Assembly: GCA_034406715.1 (NCBI GenBank)
Contig: CP137871.1
Span: 124,001-188,000 of the forward strand
DNA length: 64,000 bases
Direction: 5' to 3'
From: Rhodotorula mucilaginosa
Lineage: Eukaryota > Basidiomycota > Microbotryomycetes > Sporidiobolales > Sporidiobolaceae
A model generated the notes under the pieces. That model was not told the DNA's origin and searched no databases. It worked only from the letters and a program-made list of their open reading frames with translations. A program made the position numbers and the translations under genes. Below, piece by piece: positions 1 through 11,654 of this stretch; positions within the stretch are counted from its first letter, which is position 1; each line of letters begins with the position of its first letter.

Positions 1-227
1 AACTCGGCGAGCAACGCGAGGACCATCCCCTGGATCGCGATGTCGTCCTCGGTCAGGATCAAGTCGGCGGACGAGTTGATCGGCGCACGCAGCTGCGGCC
101 GCGCTGCTCTGGGCGTGCTCGATGACGATGATGCTGGCAGAACTGAGCCCGAGGAAGACGACGACGCCGAGTCGTGCGACGAGGACGACGCGGTCGGTAA
201 GAGCGGCGTACGCTCATGGTCAGCCAT
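1..227 (-). CDS. 5' end of an unknown protein, leaves the window on the left
   Basis: The reading frame opens at an ATG whose first base is 227 and stays open for 75 codons to the window edge. It encodes a Ser-rich N terminus (residues about 14-37) carrying an early RTPLLP stretch that resembles an acidic/dileucine sorting signal, followed by an ordinary, less biased sequence. No domain is visible in what is present, so I cannot name it. The next gene on the same strand ends at 468, leaving about 240 bp for its promoter. The sorting-signal reading is inference; a long open frame with host-like codon bias is what is seen. Confidence 0.55.
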   Translation of the reverse strand, partial: MADHERTPLLPTASSSSHDSASSSSSGSVLPASSSSSTPRAARPQLRAPINSSADLILTEDDIAIQGMVLALLAE

Positions 228-467
228 GGCAGCCCTGTATGCAGCTCCTCCGGGAGCTGGTCAGTGTGTAAGACGGCAAAGAGGAAGACGATTCGGACCT
301 CGGAGTGGGGCAGCAGCAGCGGGCGAGCGAAAAAAAGTTTTGCAGGCAGAGAGGATGGAATCGTATGCGAGATTGATTACAACTCATAATATATGGGCGT
401 ATGTACGCTTCATCACCATCATGCACAAGCCATGCAAAAGGCCCCAAGCACCCATCACCCTCTCCTT

Positions 468-3400
468 TCACTCCTGAGCGAACGACTTTCCGAGCCGGTT
501 GTACCACCACTTGGTCTTGCTCGCGAGCGTCGCTTCAAACGTCTCGAGCATCGCCTCGCTGACCGTGTGATTCGGCGTGTGCGACAAATGGTACGCCAGA
601 CCTGCGCAAAACATTCAGAGCAAATCCCGTCAGAATGAGCTGGGCGCGAGAGGGCTGAGGAGCGCAAACGCACCGGCACTCTGCTTGAAGCGTTTCGGAC
701 AGCGCGGGATCGGACACTTGAGCTCGCGGCCGGACGGTTTCGCGTCCTGCTTGAACCGCTTTGTCGCGCGCTCTTCGCCCGTCTCGGCGTCGAGCTCGAC
801 CGAGACGGTAAAGTGACCGTTCGTCGACGCGTTCTGGAAGTGGAACCGTAAACCGGCGAGTGATTCTGTGCGTTATGGGAGGTGGCGTTCGTATAGGCAG
901 GTCAGCGTCAGATCATGGCGAGAAGACAAACCCTGCCTAGCGAGAGCTTCCGCAAAACGCACTGAAGGTCTTGTCGCACGGGATCAGCGCACACCGGAAC
1001 GGCATATCGAGTGGCCCAGTCGTCTCGTCCTCCTCCTTCCGGCTCTTGATCGGCCGGTCCTTGTGGTCCTTCGACATGTGTTCCCTCAACTCTTTCACCG
1101 TCCGCCATTGAATCGCCGGCAAGTTGGGATCGTTCGCCACGACGTTCAACGCCTCCTCGTCGTCCGAGTCGCTGATCCCAGCTCCGGCTCCGGCGCCCGT
1201 CGTAGTCGCAGCATCGAGATTGGCAGCGCCGAGTTCGTCGCCGTCCTCCGGATCCGTCTCGCCGTCGGCGTCCTCGTCCGCTCCGTCCATCGCCATCGCA
1301 TCACGCGCGCGCGCTTTCCCTCTCGCCACTGCAGAGGGTGATGACTGCCCCGTGACGACGGGAACCGATTGCGCGAACGACGACGCCGGCTGGACCGGCA
1401 GCGAAGAAGACGGGCTCGCTGCCTGCCCAGAGGTTGATGCCTCCCCTGGCTGCACCAGCGCGTGTTGTTGTTGCTGCTGCTGGAGGTGCTGGTAGGCGTG
1501 AAGTTGCGACGCAGACGATCCCGACGCCTCCTCCAAGTTCGGCATCACGACAGGCTGCCGGCCGCCCAACCCGCCGTCGAGAGGAGCCACCGCCGCCGCC
1601 GCCACAGCCGCCGCGCGCCTCTGCCTCCTCGCGATCCGTTCCGCCTCCTTGCGCTCGACGAAACACCAGTTGCACCCATACGGCCTGATGCTCGGATCGT
1701 CCTCGACAGCCGGGATTTCAGTCGTGCGGCGCATGAAACCGGTGACGGGGTCGATCGCGCCCGGGGTCGTGGCGGGCGAAGCGCGCTTGCGGTTCGTGAG
1801 GGTCGGTTTCCCGTCGGTGGACGAGTCGCGCGAAGCGCCGCCGCCAGGCTGCACCCCTCCTTCGATCGCGGGGTCGATGATCCCCGTACTTCCACCGGCC
1901 ACAGCAGGAGCAAATTCGGAAGACGCTGCCTCGCCGGCGCTTCCAGCTTCTCCTCCCGCTTTTGATGCTCCCACTCCCAACCCCGAAGCCGCCGCAACAG
2001 CCGCCGCCCTCCTCGTCTTTTGCCTCCCCCGTCCCCCCGCCGCCGCCGCCGTACCACCCACACTCGTACTGCTCTTCCTCCCTCCTTTGCTGCTGCGCTG
2101 CTGCTTGCCGAAATCTTCGTCTGCCGAGTCATCCGACGGGCACGACAGTTCCGGAGGCGAATCTTCGTGGTAGGTCACGTTGGCGGTGGCGCTGCGCGGG
2201 TTCGAAGAACCGCGTCCGAGAAACGGGATGTACGGGTCGTCGGGGCTGTACCCTTGAATCGCGTTCGGAGTCGCTTCGCTCTTGACAGAGGCGGACGTGC
2301 TCGCGTCGGGGCCGGAAGTCGAAGTCGACACGGTCAAGGGCGCGGGCGCGACCGAAACAGACTGTGCGCCACTCGCGGACGCAGCTTGACTGTTGCTGCC
2401 CAGTGGCGATCGGTTTGCCTGCTGCCCTGGCTCGACGGAAGCCGAACTGCTGCCGTTCCCGTTCCCGTTCACCATCCTCTGCTCCTCCGCTGGCTTCGCC
2501 TCCGAGCCTCCTTGTTGGAGTTGCTGCGGCTGTGGTTGTGGCGGTTGATGTGATTGAAAGCGCTGCTGCTGCTGTTGTTGTTGGGCGAGCCCGGCAGCAA
2601 CGAGCGGCGAACCCTGCTGTGGTTGCTGTTGTTGTTGCTGAGCGCGCAAGTCGGCCGCCGAGAACGCGTACTGAGGCAATGCCGGCGACGCCACCGGTCC
2701 ACCCGGTGCTGCTCCGACTCCTGCAGCGAACTGCATCGCGACATTGGGCGGGAAGGGACTGGCAGATCCGCGGGCGGCGCCGCCGTGTTGAGGTAGTGGC
2801 GGTTGACGGAGGTTGAGCTGCATGGGCATGCCGTACTGCGCTGCGGCCGCGAGTGCGGCTGCCGCTGCTGCCGAAGTCGAAGCCATAGATGCTGTGGAGG
2901 AAAAAGTTCAGCTTTCCTCTCCATTTCACGTGCGAGAGCCAGCAGGAAAAGGAAGTGGCGCACCTGCTCCGCCGAGCTGGCTCTGCTGCGGTTGAGATCC
3001 GTACAGGGTCGAGTTGGCTTGGTTGATCAAGGCAGCGTACGTGTTGGCGCTGATATTGGCGAAGGGCGACTGGTGAGCGGCGGCGGCAGATGATGAGGAG
3101 GGAGCCGAAGTCGAGGCGGGGAGGCCTGCATTCGGTGCGCGAGCAGCTGCGGGCGGGTCGCGTCAAGTCAGTGCGGTAACATACATCCCACGACGCTCTA
3201 CTGACTCACCGTGAGCGAGTGACGGTTGTTGTTGTTGCTGTTGTCCCGGAGCGAGTGCTCCTCCGGGTTGCCCGGCTGCGGCGAGCGCGTGACCGAGGGA
3301 TGCGGGGGCGTGATCTGCCATGAGAGCCCGCAGTGCGTCGCTCGCTTGCTGCAGGCGGCTCGTATCGGTGGAGGAAGAAGACGCCGCCAAAGTCGCTGCA

Positions 3401-3935
3401 GCTGCTTCCGCGGCAGTCGACGTAGAGGAGGCGGTGCCGGTGGTGACCCTCGCTCCCGCCGCGATGGCCATATTGGGCAGCGGAATCTGACCCAGGTAGG
3501 TTCCCTGGTTGGTCTGTACTGGACCGGACCCGTTCTGCGCTGCGAGAGACGCAGGACGAGCTAAAGTCGAGACCGAGCTCGTCGGAGCTGTCGTTGCCGC
3601 GACTGGGTTGCCTCCTCCGAGCCAGGCGTGGGCCGAGGCGTCCATAGCCCACGCTGATGGTGGTTGCGCACTCGCGCTGGTCGCGTACGGGTGCGTGGAC
3701 GGAGTTGCCGCGGCGACGTTGCCGCTGTTGCTGGGATCGACGCTGCTGCCCGACGCAGCGACTCCGCTCGCCGCAAACGCAGGGAACGCCGGTGACTGTC
3801 GAGTGTGTTCGTAGCAAGGTCAGTTCGCGTCCACGCTGGATCCGAAGCGCTCCGAGGACGCAGGGAGCGAGGACGCACCTGAGCCGGCAACTCCCACAGC
3901 GGACTGTCAAAGTCGAACGAGTCGAGCCGTGACAT
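468..3935 (-). CDS. C2H2 zinc-finger transcription factor, Sfp1-like with a split first finger
   Basis: Six exons, complement(468..601, 674..865, 963..2891, 2964..3146, 3210..3795, 3879..3935), give a 1026-residue protein. The first 60% is low-complexity Ala/Ser/Gln-rich sequence typical of fungal regulators. The C-terminal third carries C2H2 signals. A CNWC pair is followed only about 180 residues later by an LREHMSKDH half. Next come a finger with CALIPC and KTFKSLAGLRFH (split by the 866-962 intron) and a finger CPIPRC..RFKQSAGLAYH near the end. The K-x-[FY]-K-x-x-x-G-L-x-[FY]-H pattern is that of fungal Sfp1, the TOR-linked activator of ribosome-biogenesis genes; the family call is inference from that pattern. 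The start was chosen because the first exon begins with the only nearby in-frame ATG. It is divergent to PRP17. Confidence 0.75.
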
Positions 3936-4233
3936 GGCCTGGCCTGGGAGAGTGCCGCGGAGATAACCTCGGCGACTAGACTATAGCGCCCTACAGACTC
4001 TCTGTGGATGGGTCTGCTGAGGATGTCACCTGATTTCACGAGACTCGACTTTTTTTTTTGCTCAACTCGGAGTCTTTGCGCGGAAGCAGACTCGGCGAAA
4101 GAGCCGACGCATTGCGAGAATACAACGATTACAAAAAGGAGGAAATAGCATTTGTAATCAACGAGGCCACCGCCTCGCACGACGCCCGCCCTCGACTGTG
4201 CAGTCTTGCAGGCTCCACTCAGACGTCGGCGAG
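3936..4233. promoter_or_regulatory. shared divergent promoter region
   Basis: These 298 bp separate the start codons of the Sfp1-like gene (left) and PRP17 (right), so both promoters and 5' leaders lie here. A T-rich tract occurs near 4051-4059. I see no confident TATA box or binding site. Confidence 0.4.
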
Positions 4234-6889
4234 ATGGCGCTCGTCGATTACGGATCCGACTCTGACTCGGAACAGGCAGCGGCGCAAGCACCTCCCCGCT
4301 CGCTCGCCGCACCAGCAGACCCCACCCACGCGAACCGAGGCGACAACGACGACGACGACGACGAGGACGACGAATACAACCCGCAGGATGCTTTTGGACT
4401 AGCTAGGATCGCAGAGGAGGAGCGGAAAGCGGCCGTGACTACGGGAGGAGGAGGAGCGTCGTTGGCCCCGTCCGGATCGAGTGCGCCGCAAGTCATCGCA
4501 GCGGTGAGTCGCAGTCTCGCGCAGTTCATGGGCGATTCATAGCGGCTCCGAGCAGCTGCCCGTGGAGCTGGCACGCCCTCGCCGCCCGCGCGAACCCACG
4601 ACTGATCCCGATGCCACCGACGCAGAATCTCGCATCGAACAACTCGCTCGTCACGCGCCCGACCGACAATGTCATCTACTACAACGCCTCGTACGCCGAC
4701 TTGACCCGGCCGGTGCAAGGTCCCGCCAACCCGTGGGACGAGGGCAAACTCGAAAAGCAAAACACCTTGACCGGTGCGTACTCTCGTTCGCCGCTATCGA
4801 TCTAGCCGTGCAGGACTGCCTGGCTCATGATATCTATGCTGACGGTTTGATCGTGGAATACAGGCCACGTCGAGCAACAACACTTTTCGGACCTCTCGTT
4901 CAAGGAGCAGCAGCGCTCTTATCAGGTCCTTGGGTACGCCGCCAACCCTTCGATCGCTGCCGCCAGCGGGCAGTTGGTCGGCGACTTGCAGGCCGCTCAG
5001 CGACACGGCGCCACCCTCGTCAGCGACGTCAAGCCGTCAAGGGCGCAGACCCGCGAGGTCCGCCGGAAGCGGAAAGCCAAGGGCAAACTCGGCGAGTTTG
5101 ACGACCCGGACGAGGTCAACGAGGAAGAAGGAGGCGAAGGCAATGAGGAGGAAGAGGAGGTCGTCGAGGAAGGCGCGGACGGCGAAGTCCGGCAGGTGAA
5201 GCGCAAGAAGGAAAAAGTCCAGCGCGAGTACCTCGGCCCGTGGGCGGGGTGGGAGGGCGAGAACCTCGCGGTGGCGATCCCGACCGAGGAGGAGTACGAG
5301 GAGCAGGAGGCGATGGGCGGTCCGTTGCTCAACAAGCAGGAACGGAGGAAGAAACTCCTCGAGGATGCGGGCAAGCGCGATATCGGCTTTGGCGAAGAGA
5401 AGAGTGTCTTCCACGGTACGTGCACTCTGTTGGCGTCCCCCTTAGACGTCCGACGTGTATTGACCCCCACCACCTGATCGCAGGCAAGGAAGAACGCGAC
5501 TACCTCGGTCGGACGTACATGCACATCCCGACCGACGTCGACGGCGTCAACCTCCGCGGCGAATCGGGCAACCAAGAATGCTTCGTGCCGAAGAAGTGCA
5601 TCCACACGTGGAGCGGACACACGAAGGGTGTCAGCCGGATCCAGCTGTTCCCGAAGAGTGGCCATCTCCTCCTCTCGGCCAGTCTCGACACGCGGATCAA
5701 GGTGCGTGCTATTCCTTCATTTCTGCCTCCCTTGACTGCTTCATGGATACTGACTGCTTCGCGGGGCGCAGCTTTGGGACGTCTACCACGAAGGGAAATG
5801 CTTGCGGACGTTCATGGGTCACTCGAAAGGGGTGCACGACATCGACTTTGACAACTCGGGAGCGCAGTTCATGTCGGCAGCGTATGACAGGCAGATGAAG
5901 CTCTGGGACACCGAGACGGGTACGTTTGCTCTTCCCCTTGCACTATATTCCCCTCTTGCGACAAATTTACTCATCTTCGCGCTCCACACCGCCCCGCAGG
6001 CCAGTGCAAGCAGGCTTTCTCGAACGGCAAGATCCCGTATTGCATCCGGTTCCATCCTGATCAGCCGACGACGTTCCTTGCCGGCATGTCGGACAAGAAG
6101 ATCACTCAGGTGCGTTTCTCTCTCTCGTGTCTTTGGGCAGGTGTCTGCAAGCCGGAGATTGACCGGGCAGCGGGACCCTTGCTACTGCACAGTACGACAC
6201 GCGGTCAGGCGAGATCACGCAAGAGTACGACCAGCATTTGGGACCGGTCAACACGATCACCTTTGTCGACGAGAACCGGCGGTTCATCACCACTTCGGAC
6301 GACAAGATGATGCGCGTGTGGGACTTTGACATCCCTGTCCCCATCAAGCTCATCGCCGACCCGAGCATGCACTCGATGCCGGCCGTCGGACTGCACCCGA
6401 ACGGCAAGTGGCTCGCGGCGACCAGTCTCGACAACCAGATTGTCATCTTTGGCGCCGACACCTTCAAGCAGAACGTAAGCTCCCTTTCTCTTTTCGTACT
6501 CTCTCTTTTCGAGACGGGATAGGCATCGCTTACTCCCTGTGCCCTTTGCTCCGGCTCCCCCGCAGCGCAAGAAGCGGTTCGCAGGTCACACCATTGCCGG
6601 TTACGCGTGCGAGCCGCACTTCTCGCCGGACGGTCGCTTCCTGTCGTCGGGAGACGGGCAGGGCAACATGGTGTTCTGGGACTTCAAGACGGGCAGGATT
6701 CACGGGCGACTCAACCGCGCGCACAAGCAAGTCATCATCAGCCATGCGTGGTTGCCGCACGAGCAGGTACGCCCTCACAGTTCTCCGGACGTCCCCCGCT
6801 CCAGCGCGCATACTAACTCAGCTGTCCTGAACCTGTAGTCGAAGGTCGTCACCTCGTCGTGGGACGGACTCATCAAGTTGTGGGCCTGA
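4234..6889 (+). CDS. PRP17: pre-mRNA splicing factor Prp17/Cdc40, WD40 protein
   Basis: Nine exons (4234..4503, 4626..4773, 4864..5415, 5484..5701, 5772..5919, 6000..6109, 6193..6474, 6566..6766, 6839..6889) encode 659 residues. The N-terminal half is acidic and charged and contains the family signatures [31 protein letters not shown] and [13 protein letters not shown]. From about residue 355 a WD40 propeller follows, with blades reading [26 protein letters not shown] and [13 protein letters not shown]. These match human CDC40 closely. The protein acts in the spliceosome at the second catalytic step, in the nucleus. All eight junctions keep frame and use GTGAGT, GTGCGT, GTACGT or GTAAGC-type donors. 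It is divergent to the Sfp1-like gene. Confidence 0.95.
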
Positions 6890-7117
6890 TCAAGTAGGAC
6901 GACGACTAGCCTGACTTCCTCTATGTATGCAAACGATCTCACCGGTTCTTCCGGCATCAATCCACCTTTCGTAATCTCGGAATGACAGCTGTATGCGGAC
7001 GGAGAAAGCGTCTGCCTTCGAGCGCCTAGATAGGAAAAAGCTCTCCTCTTTGGCGAGGTGGGGCTTCGAGTGCTGCCGAGGCATGTCTCCTCTCGCACCT
7101 TCATTCCACTCGAGACT

Positions 7118-8672
7118 ATGCCCATCGACGCTGCAGAGTGGCTGGTGCAGAACGCGACGAGCTACAAGGTCCCGCCCGCCAGCGATGGCTCTGCGAGCGA
7201 CGGTGACGAGGCTCGCCTCGTCGTGGTCATCAACGCACATTCCGGCGCTTGCAAAGCACAACAACTCTGGGAGGACGTGACGTCTCCGCTGCTGCACTAC
7301 GCACTGCCCGGTCATTTCTCGTTCGACGGCGACGTACGCTACACGAAGAGCGAGGGGGACGGTGAGCGCATTGGCCGCGAGTTGAGACAGCAGCAGCAGG
7401 CGACGACGGAGGGCTCTGGGAGCTCGCGCCGACTAGTGGTGCTCGTCCTCGGCGGCGACGGGACCGTCCACGAGGTCCTGAATGGTCTCCTTGTGGACGA
7501 GCATGGGCGCGAGAACCATCCCGGCGGTACCATAGAGCTCGTCCTCGTGTGAGTTTGGCTCGAGTCCTCTCCTTCGAAACTTGAAGGAGGGCTGACCGAC
7601 TGTTGTCCCTTCGGTAGACCGGCGGGCACCGCCAACGCCTTATACTACCACACCTTTCCGCCAGAATCGCCACCATTCCCTCCCGATCTCCCCGCGAGCC
7701 CCTATTACTCGCTTTTGTCTTTTCTGCAGACCACCTCCGCGAACGAACGGCACAAGCGCTTGCAGCCCGTGGCTCTGGCCATCAATGCCCTCCCCGTGAC
7801 CGCATCGCCTGAACCATTGGCGAGCGTCCTCACGAGCGTCGTGTCGTCAGCGGCTCTGCATGCCTGCCTGCTCCACGATGCCGAGCAGTTGCGGGCCACC
7901 CATCCGGGCCTCGAGCGCTTCAAGATGGCGGCGCAAAAGAACGTCCAACGGTGGTGGAACGGCACCTTGAAGCTGAAAGGGAACGTGCGCGTGTATAGCC
8001 CTGCCGAGCAAGGCTGGGTCTCGACGTCTGGCGCATCCGAAACGACCACCGTCGAAGGCCCATTCGCCTATCTCGTCACGGCGCTCGTCTCCCGCTTCGA
8101 GCACTCGTTCATTGTCGCGCCGTTCCGGAACGCGATGCATCCCCTCGCGCCGCACGCGGGCGAGAACCCCTCGGTCGACGTGGTCTGCGTCCGGCCGCAA
8201 CGACACGGTCGGACCCGGCGCTTGGTCCAGACGGGTCGGGAGCAAGAAGCCCGCGAGGACTGGATCCAGCGGGTGTGGGACGTCATGGGTGGGATGTACG
8301 CCGGCGGCAAACACGTCGATTTGACCTACACGGCGGACGAGTTTGCAGACGAGGACGACTGTGCGCTCACCGACGCAGTCGTCGAAGTCTTCCGATGCGA
8401 GCGACTGGAGTGGCTTCCGGTCAGTACTACTCTCCCTTTCTATCGGCCCGTGCCTCTTGTCGAGCTATTTGCAGGTTGCTGACACGCTTTTCGGCGACGG
8501 GAAACAGGCTTGCACTGAGGAGGACGACCTGAAGGCTCGCCTCGTGTGCCTTGACGGAGCTCTCCACGACCTCGGCACCTTGCCTGCTGGACAGCCTGCA
8601 GCGCCCGACGCGAGTCCGAGCCTTCGACTCCAGGCAATCCGCAGCGGCGAGGGCGTCTCGATCTGGAGGTGA
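7118..8672 (+). CDS. diacylglycerol-kinase-fold lipid kinase (possible long-chain-base/ceramide-kinase relative)
   Basis: Three exons (7118..7548, 7618..8419, 8475..8672) encode 476 residues. The N terminus has VVVINAHSGA (residues about 35-44) in place of the usual NPxSG loop, then LVLGGDGTVHEVLNGLL (about 109-125). The latter is the nucleotide-binding GGDGT signature of the DAGK catalytic family, which includes sphingosine, ceramide and diacylglycerol kinases. After the first intron VPAGTANAL matches the P-x-G-T-x-N motif of the family. The family phosphorylates a lipid hydroxyl with ATP, and which lipid cannot be read from sequence. The ATG at 7118 is the first in frame; an upstream extension has no ATG. 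It follows PRP17 on the same strand. Confidence 0.8.
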
Positions 8673-9118
8673 CCGCGGACTGCCTCGGAAAGATGGGACG
8701 GCGCCGATTACCTGTCGTCGCGTGCACATGAGTACAATACAGTAGCGGGCGATGCCAATGCATATATAGCTCGAGAGCCTCCTCGTGAAGACACGCGATG
8801 GCTTCCTGATCGCGGGAAAATTTTGCCTCTCGATTTCGGCTCAACGCGCCCGCGTTTCGACGCGTAAAGTGCTCGGCCGGGGGGTCCTTCCTCTTCGCTT
8901 CCCTTCCACCATAGAGACCGTGCGCCGCCTCGTGGCTCTTACGAGCGACTGCCTAGACTCAAGACCAGAGCCAGACAAGGCTTGTACAAGGGATTCAGAG
9001 CCCCCTCTTCACGCCCCACCCCCACTCGGCCACCTCGGCAGAAACGCGAGTGTGACCGCGTCCTCTCGCGTCTCCAATTGCAAACACCACCTTGCGACGA
9101 GACTACACTCGAAACAAC
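8673..9118. other. intergenic region without a visible gene
   Basis: The 446 bp between the lipid kinase stop and the next start hold a 3' region and a promoter/leader. The last 150 bp before 9119 are rich in C and short CT tracts, as expected for a fungal 5' leader. No open frame here resembles a protein. Confidence 0.4.
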
Positions 9119-11448
9119 ATGGTCCGCCCGCTGCTCCTCCGAACCAACTCCAGCTCGTTGTCCGACGCCCACATGTCGTCGACGAGTCGACCGGGCTCGC
9201 CGTCCTCGTCGCGGCCGCCGATCACACCGCAGAACGCGCACTTTTGGGACTCGTACTTCCCGACCAGCAGCGCGCCAGAGGGACTCGTTTCAGGCATGCA
9301 GACTCCCCCGATCGGCGGCGGCGGCGGCCCGCCCGACCACCTCATGCTCGCCCCCTTCCCGGGTCGGCGCGCTCTGCTCCGGCGCAACTCGAGCCTGAGC
9401 AGCATGGCGAGTTCGATCGACGGCGACCGCGACGACGACGAAGACGATGACGAAGAGTCGGACTGGACCGCCGAAGAGGAGGACCTCGTCCGAAGGGTGA
9501 GTGTCGCGATTCTCCACACTCGGTTTGGCTCGACTCCTGACTCCTTCCCGTCCTTCACTGCAGACGTACGACGCCTACCTGATCAAGCATGCAACCATCG
9601 AGGCGCCGTTCGCTCGGACCGGCCCTCCGCCGTCCAACTTTACCAACCTGGTCGCTCGCGCCGTCCTCCGCGGCGGAGCGCGCGTTCCGCCCACTCGTCG
9701 CTCGGCCGCCACTCGCAAAGCGACCTTCTTCTCCGAAACGGCAGACACGTCCGATGCCGAGACGCGTACAGACGACAAGTGGCGACACTCCCTCCGCAGC
9801 ACGCGTCTCAAGATCCTCGAACTCGGTGCGCTTCCTTTTGTTCTCTTTCCAACGGATCATTCTGTGGCTCATCAATCGCAGTACGGTCGCGCAGCCAAAG
9901 AACGTCAAGAGCCTTCCGTCGTCGAAGCGACTCCTCGCCAGTGTGACGATCCCGATGCCACGCCGAAGCGCCGAAAGCCCCTCACGAGGAATGACAGCAT
10001 GGACTTCTTGCCGGACGTCCAGGTCGCTGCTAGCATCGCTCGGTGCGTTCCTGCCTGTCCGTAACCCTCTGCCCACGGCGGGCCGCTGACTTGATCCCGC
10101 TTCGCCTCTGGACAGCCTCGGGAACAAACTGCGCCAGCCTTCCGTCGACGCCGGCGTGCCGACGCCTCCGGTTACTACCGTGGCCCAGAACGGCCTGCGC
10201 GCCCTCGCCCAGCCTAGTCCGCAACTCGGCGCCCTCGGCGTACCGCTCGCGCGATCCCTCTCCACCCGACCTTCTCAGCGCATGCAGCGCAACAACTCTC
10301 TGCACTCGATCGCCGGCTCCCCTTCTCAGCCGAAGCGGACGCGCGCGCAGGCTGTCCCTGAGCCGGACAAGCTCGCGCCGCCGCAGCTCTCGACCCTCCG
10401 ACCTCCTTCTTCGCAGCGGATGGCGCGCACCGGATCCGATTCGAGCGTCCTACCCGCACCGATGTTCTCGCGAAACCTGTCCTTCTCGGGCGTTAATGGA
10501 AGGCAGGGCTCTTCGGCGACCAGCAATCAATCGACCGTCACCCTCGGCGCCTCGCCGTTGAAGAAGCCGACACGCAAGATGTCGGACAGCAGCCTCCTCA
10601 CGCCGCCGCCCTCGTCCAGCAAAAAGCGCACGCAGCCGTTCAGCTTCTTGTCTTCGTCGTCCGCGTCCGCGTCCAGCTCGATCGATCTTCGCAACCGCCT
10701 CAATTTGACCGTCGACACGACGCGACCTGCCGGAGACAACTGCGCGTTGGGCAGTGCTTTCAGCTCGCCCGCCGTCGGAGTCTTCCCGAGTCCGACGAGC
10801 CGGAGCCCGAAGAAGAAGCGAGCCAAGACCGAAGCTAGCCCCGTCAAGGCGCCTTCTTTCGGCGACGGCAAAGTCTCGTCCACTTCGTTGGGCGGCGGCG
10901 CCGAAGGCTCCATCGGTCTCGGATTCGGCCTCGCCCTCGGACCCACATTCCCCACCGCCGACACCAGCATGACCGGTACGACTTCGAGTGACGCCGAGCT
11001 CGAGACTGATGTCCGAGACGATGAGCAGCCGAAGTCGCCGTTCGCACGAGCATCAGCTTCGCCGACCTCGCGCAGCTTTACGTTGCTCGACCCGTCCCTC
11101 TCGCCGACGAGCCTCGCCAGCCGGCGCAACTCGCCGCCCAAACTCATCTTGACGCCCTCTCTGTCGCCCTCGTCCACTTTCCCTTCCTCCTTCTCGTCGC
11201 TGCCGGACACGCCCTCTCCTCTCGATGCCGCCCTCGATTTCCACGCTTTGAAGCTCGAGTCGCTGGCCGGCTCGCCCGTGGAGGGCATCTGCGTCGCCGC
11301 TCTGGACAAGGAGGACGACGACAGTGACGACTCGTTTGGCTGCGACGGAGGCTCGAACGCCTTTTTGGCGGAAGAGTATGTCAAAGCGGGTAATGATGCC
11401 CAGCTCCTTCGAGATCGCTTCGGAGGATGGGCCTGGCAACGCGCCTGA
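9119..11448 (+). CDS. unknown Ser/Pro-rich fungal protein, probably nuclear
   Basis: Four exons (9119..9496, 9564..9825, 9895..10042, 10116..11448) encode 706 residues; each junction keeps frame. The only compact segment is around residues 117-215: DWTAEEEDLVRRTYDAYLIK, split by the first intron, then FARTGPPPSNFTNLVARAVL and TRLKILEL. The rest is Ser-, Pro- and Thr-rich with many SP/TP sites (candidate phosphorylation sites), a basic SPKKKRAK stretch that looks like a nuclear localisation signal, and a more acidic C terminus ending GGWAWQRA. I do not recognise a named family. The nuclear location and regulation by proline-directed kinases are inference from composition. Confidence 0.75.
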
Positions 11449-11654
11449 ACACACACACATATAGACTCAACTGGAGATCTCGTATATAGTCTTGTATCCT
11501 TCCCCTCACCCAATCGGAGCGCTCATACAACCGCTCGTAATATGCACGGCAATCTTGGCTTCCCTCTTGTAGACGTCCCCTGTAGATCCGCTTTCCGCTG
11601 GTGACTGCACAGCTTAAAATCAAAAGGCCGCGCGTTGATGTGTTGCAGCATCCC

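Noticed and set aside
40-477. Plus-strand frame of 145 codons at the left edge
   Set aside because: It lies antisense to the better supported unknown N terminus (1-227) and to the last exon of the Sfp1-like gene, and its Asp/Glu-rich stretch mirrors the Ser-rich codons of the other strand.
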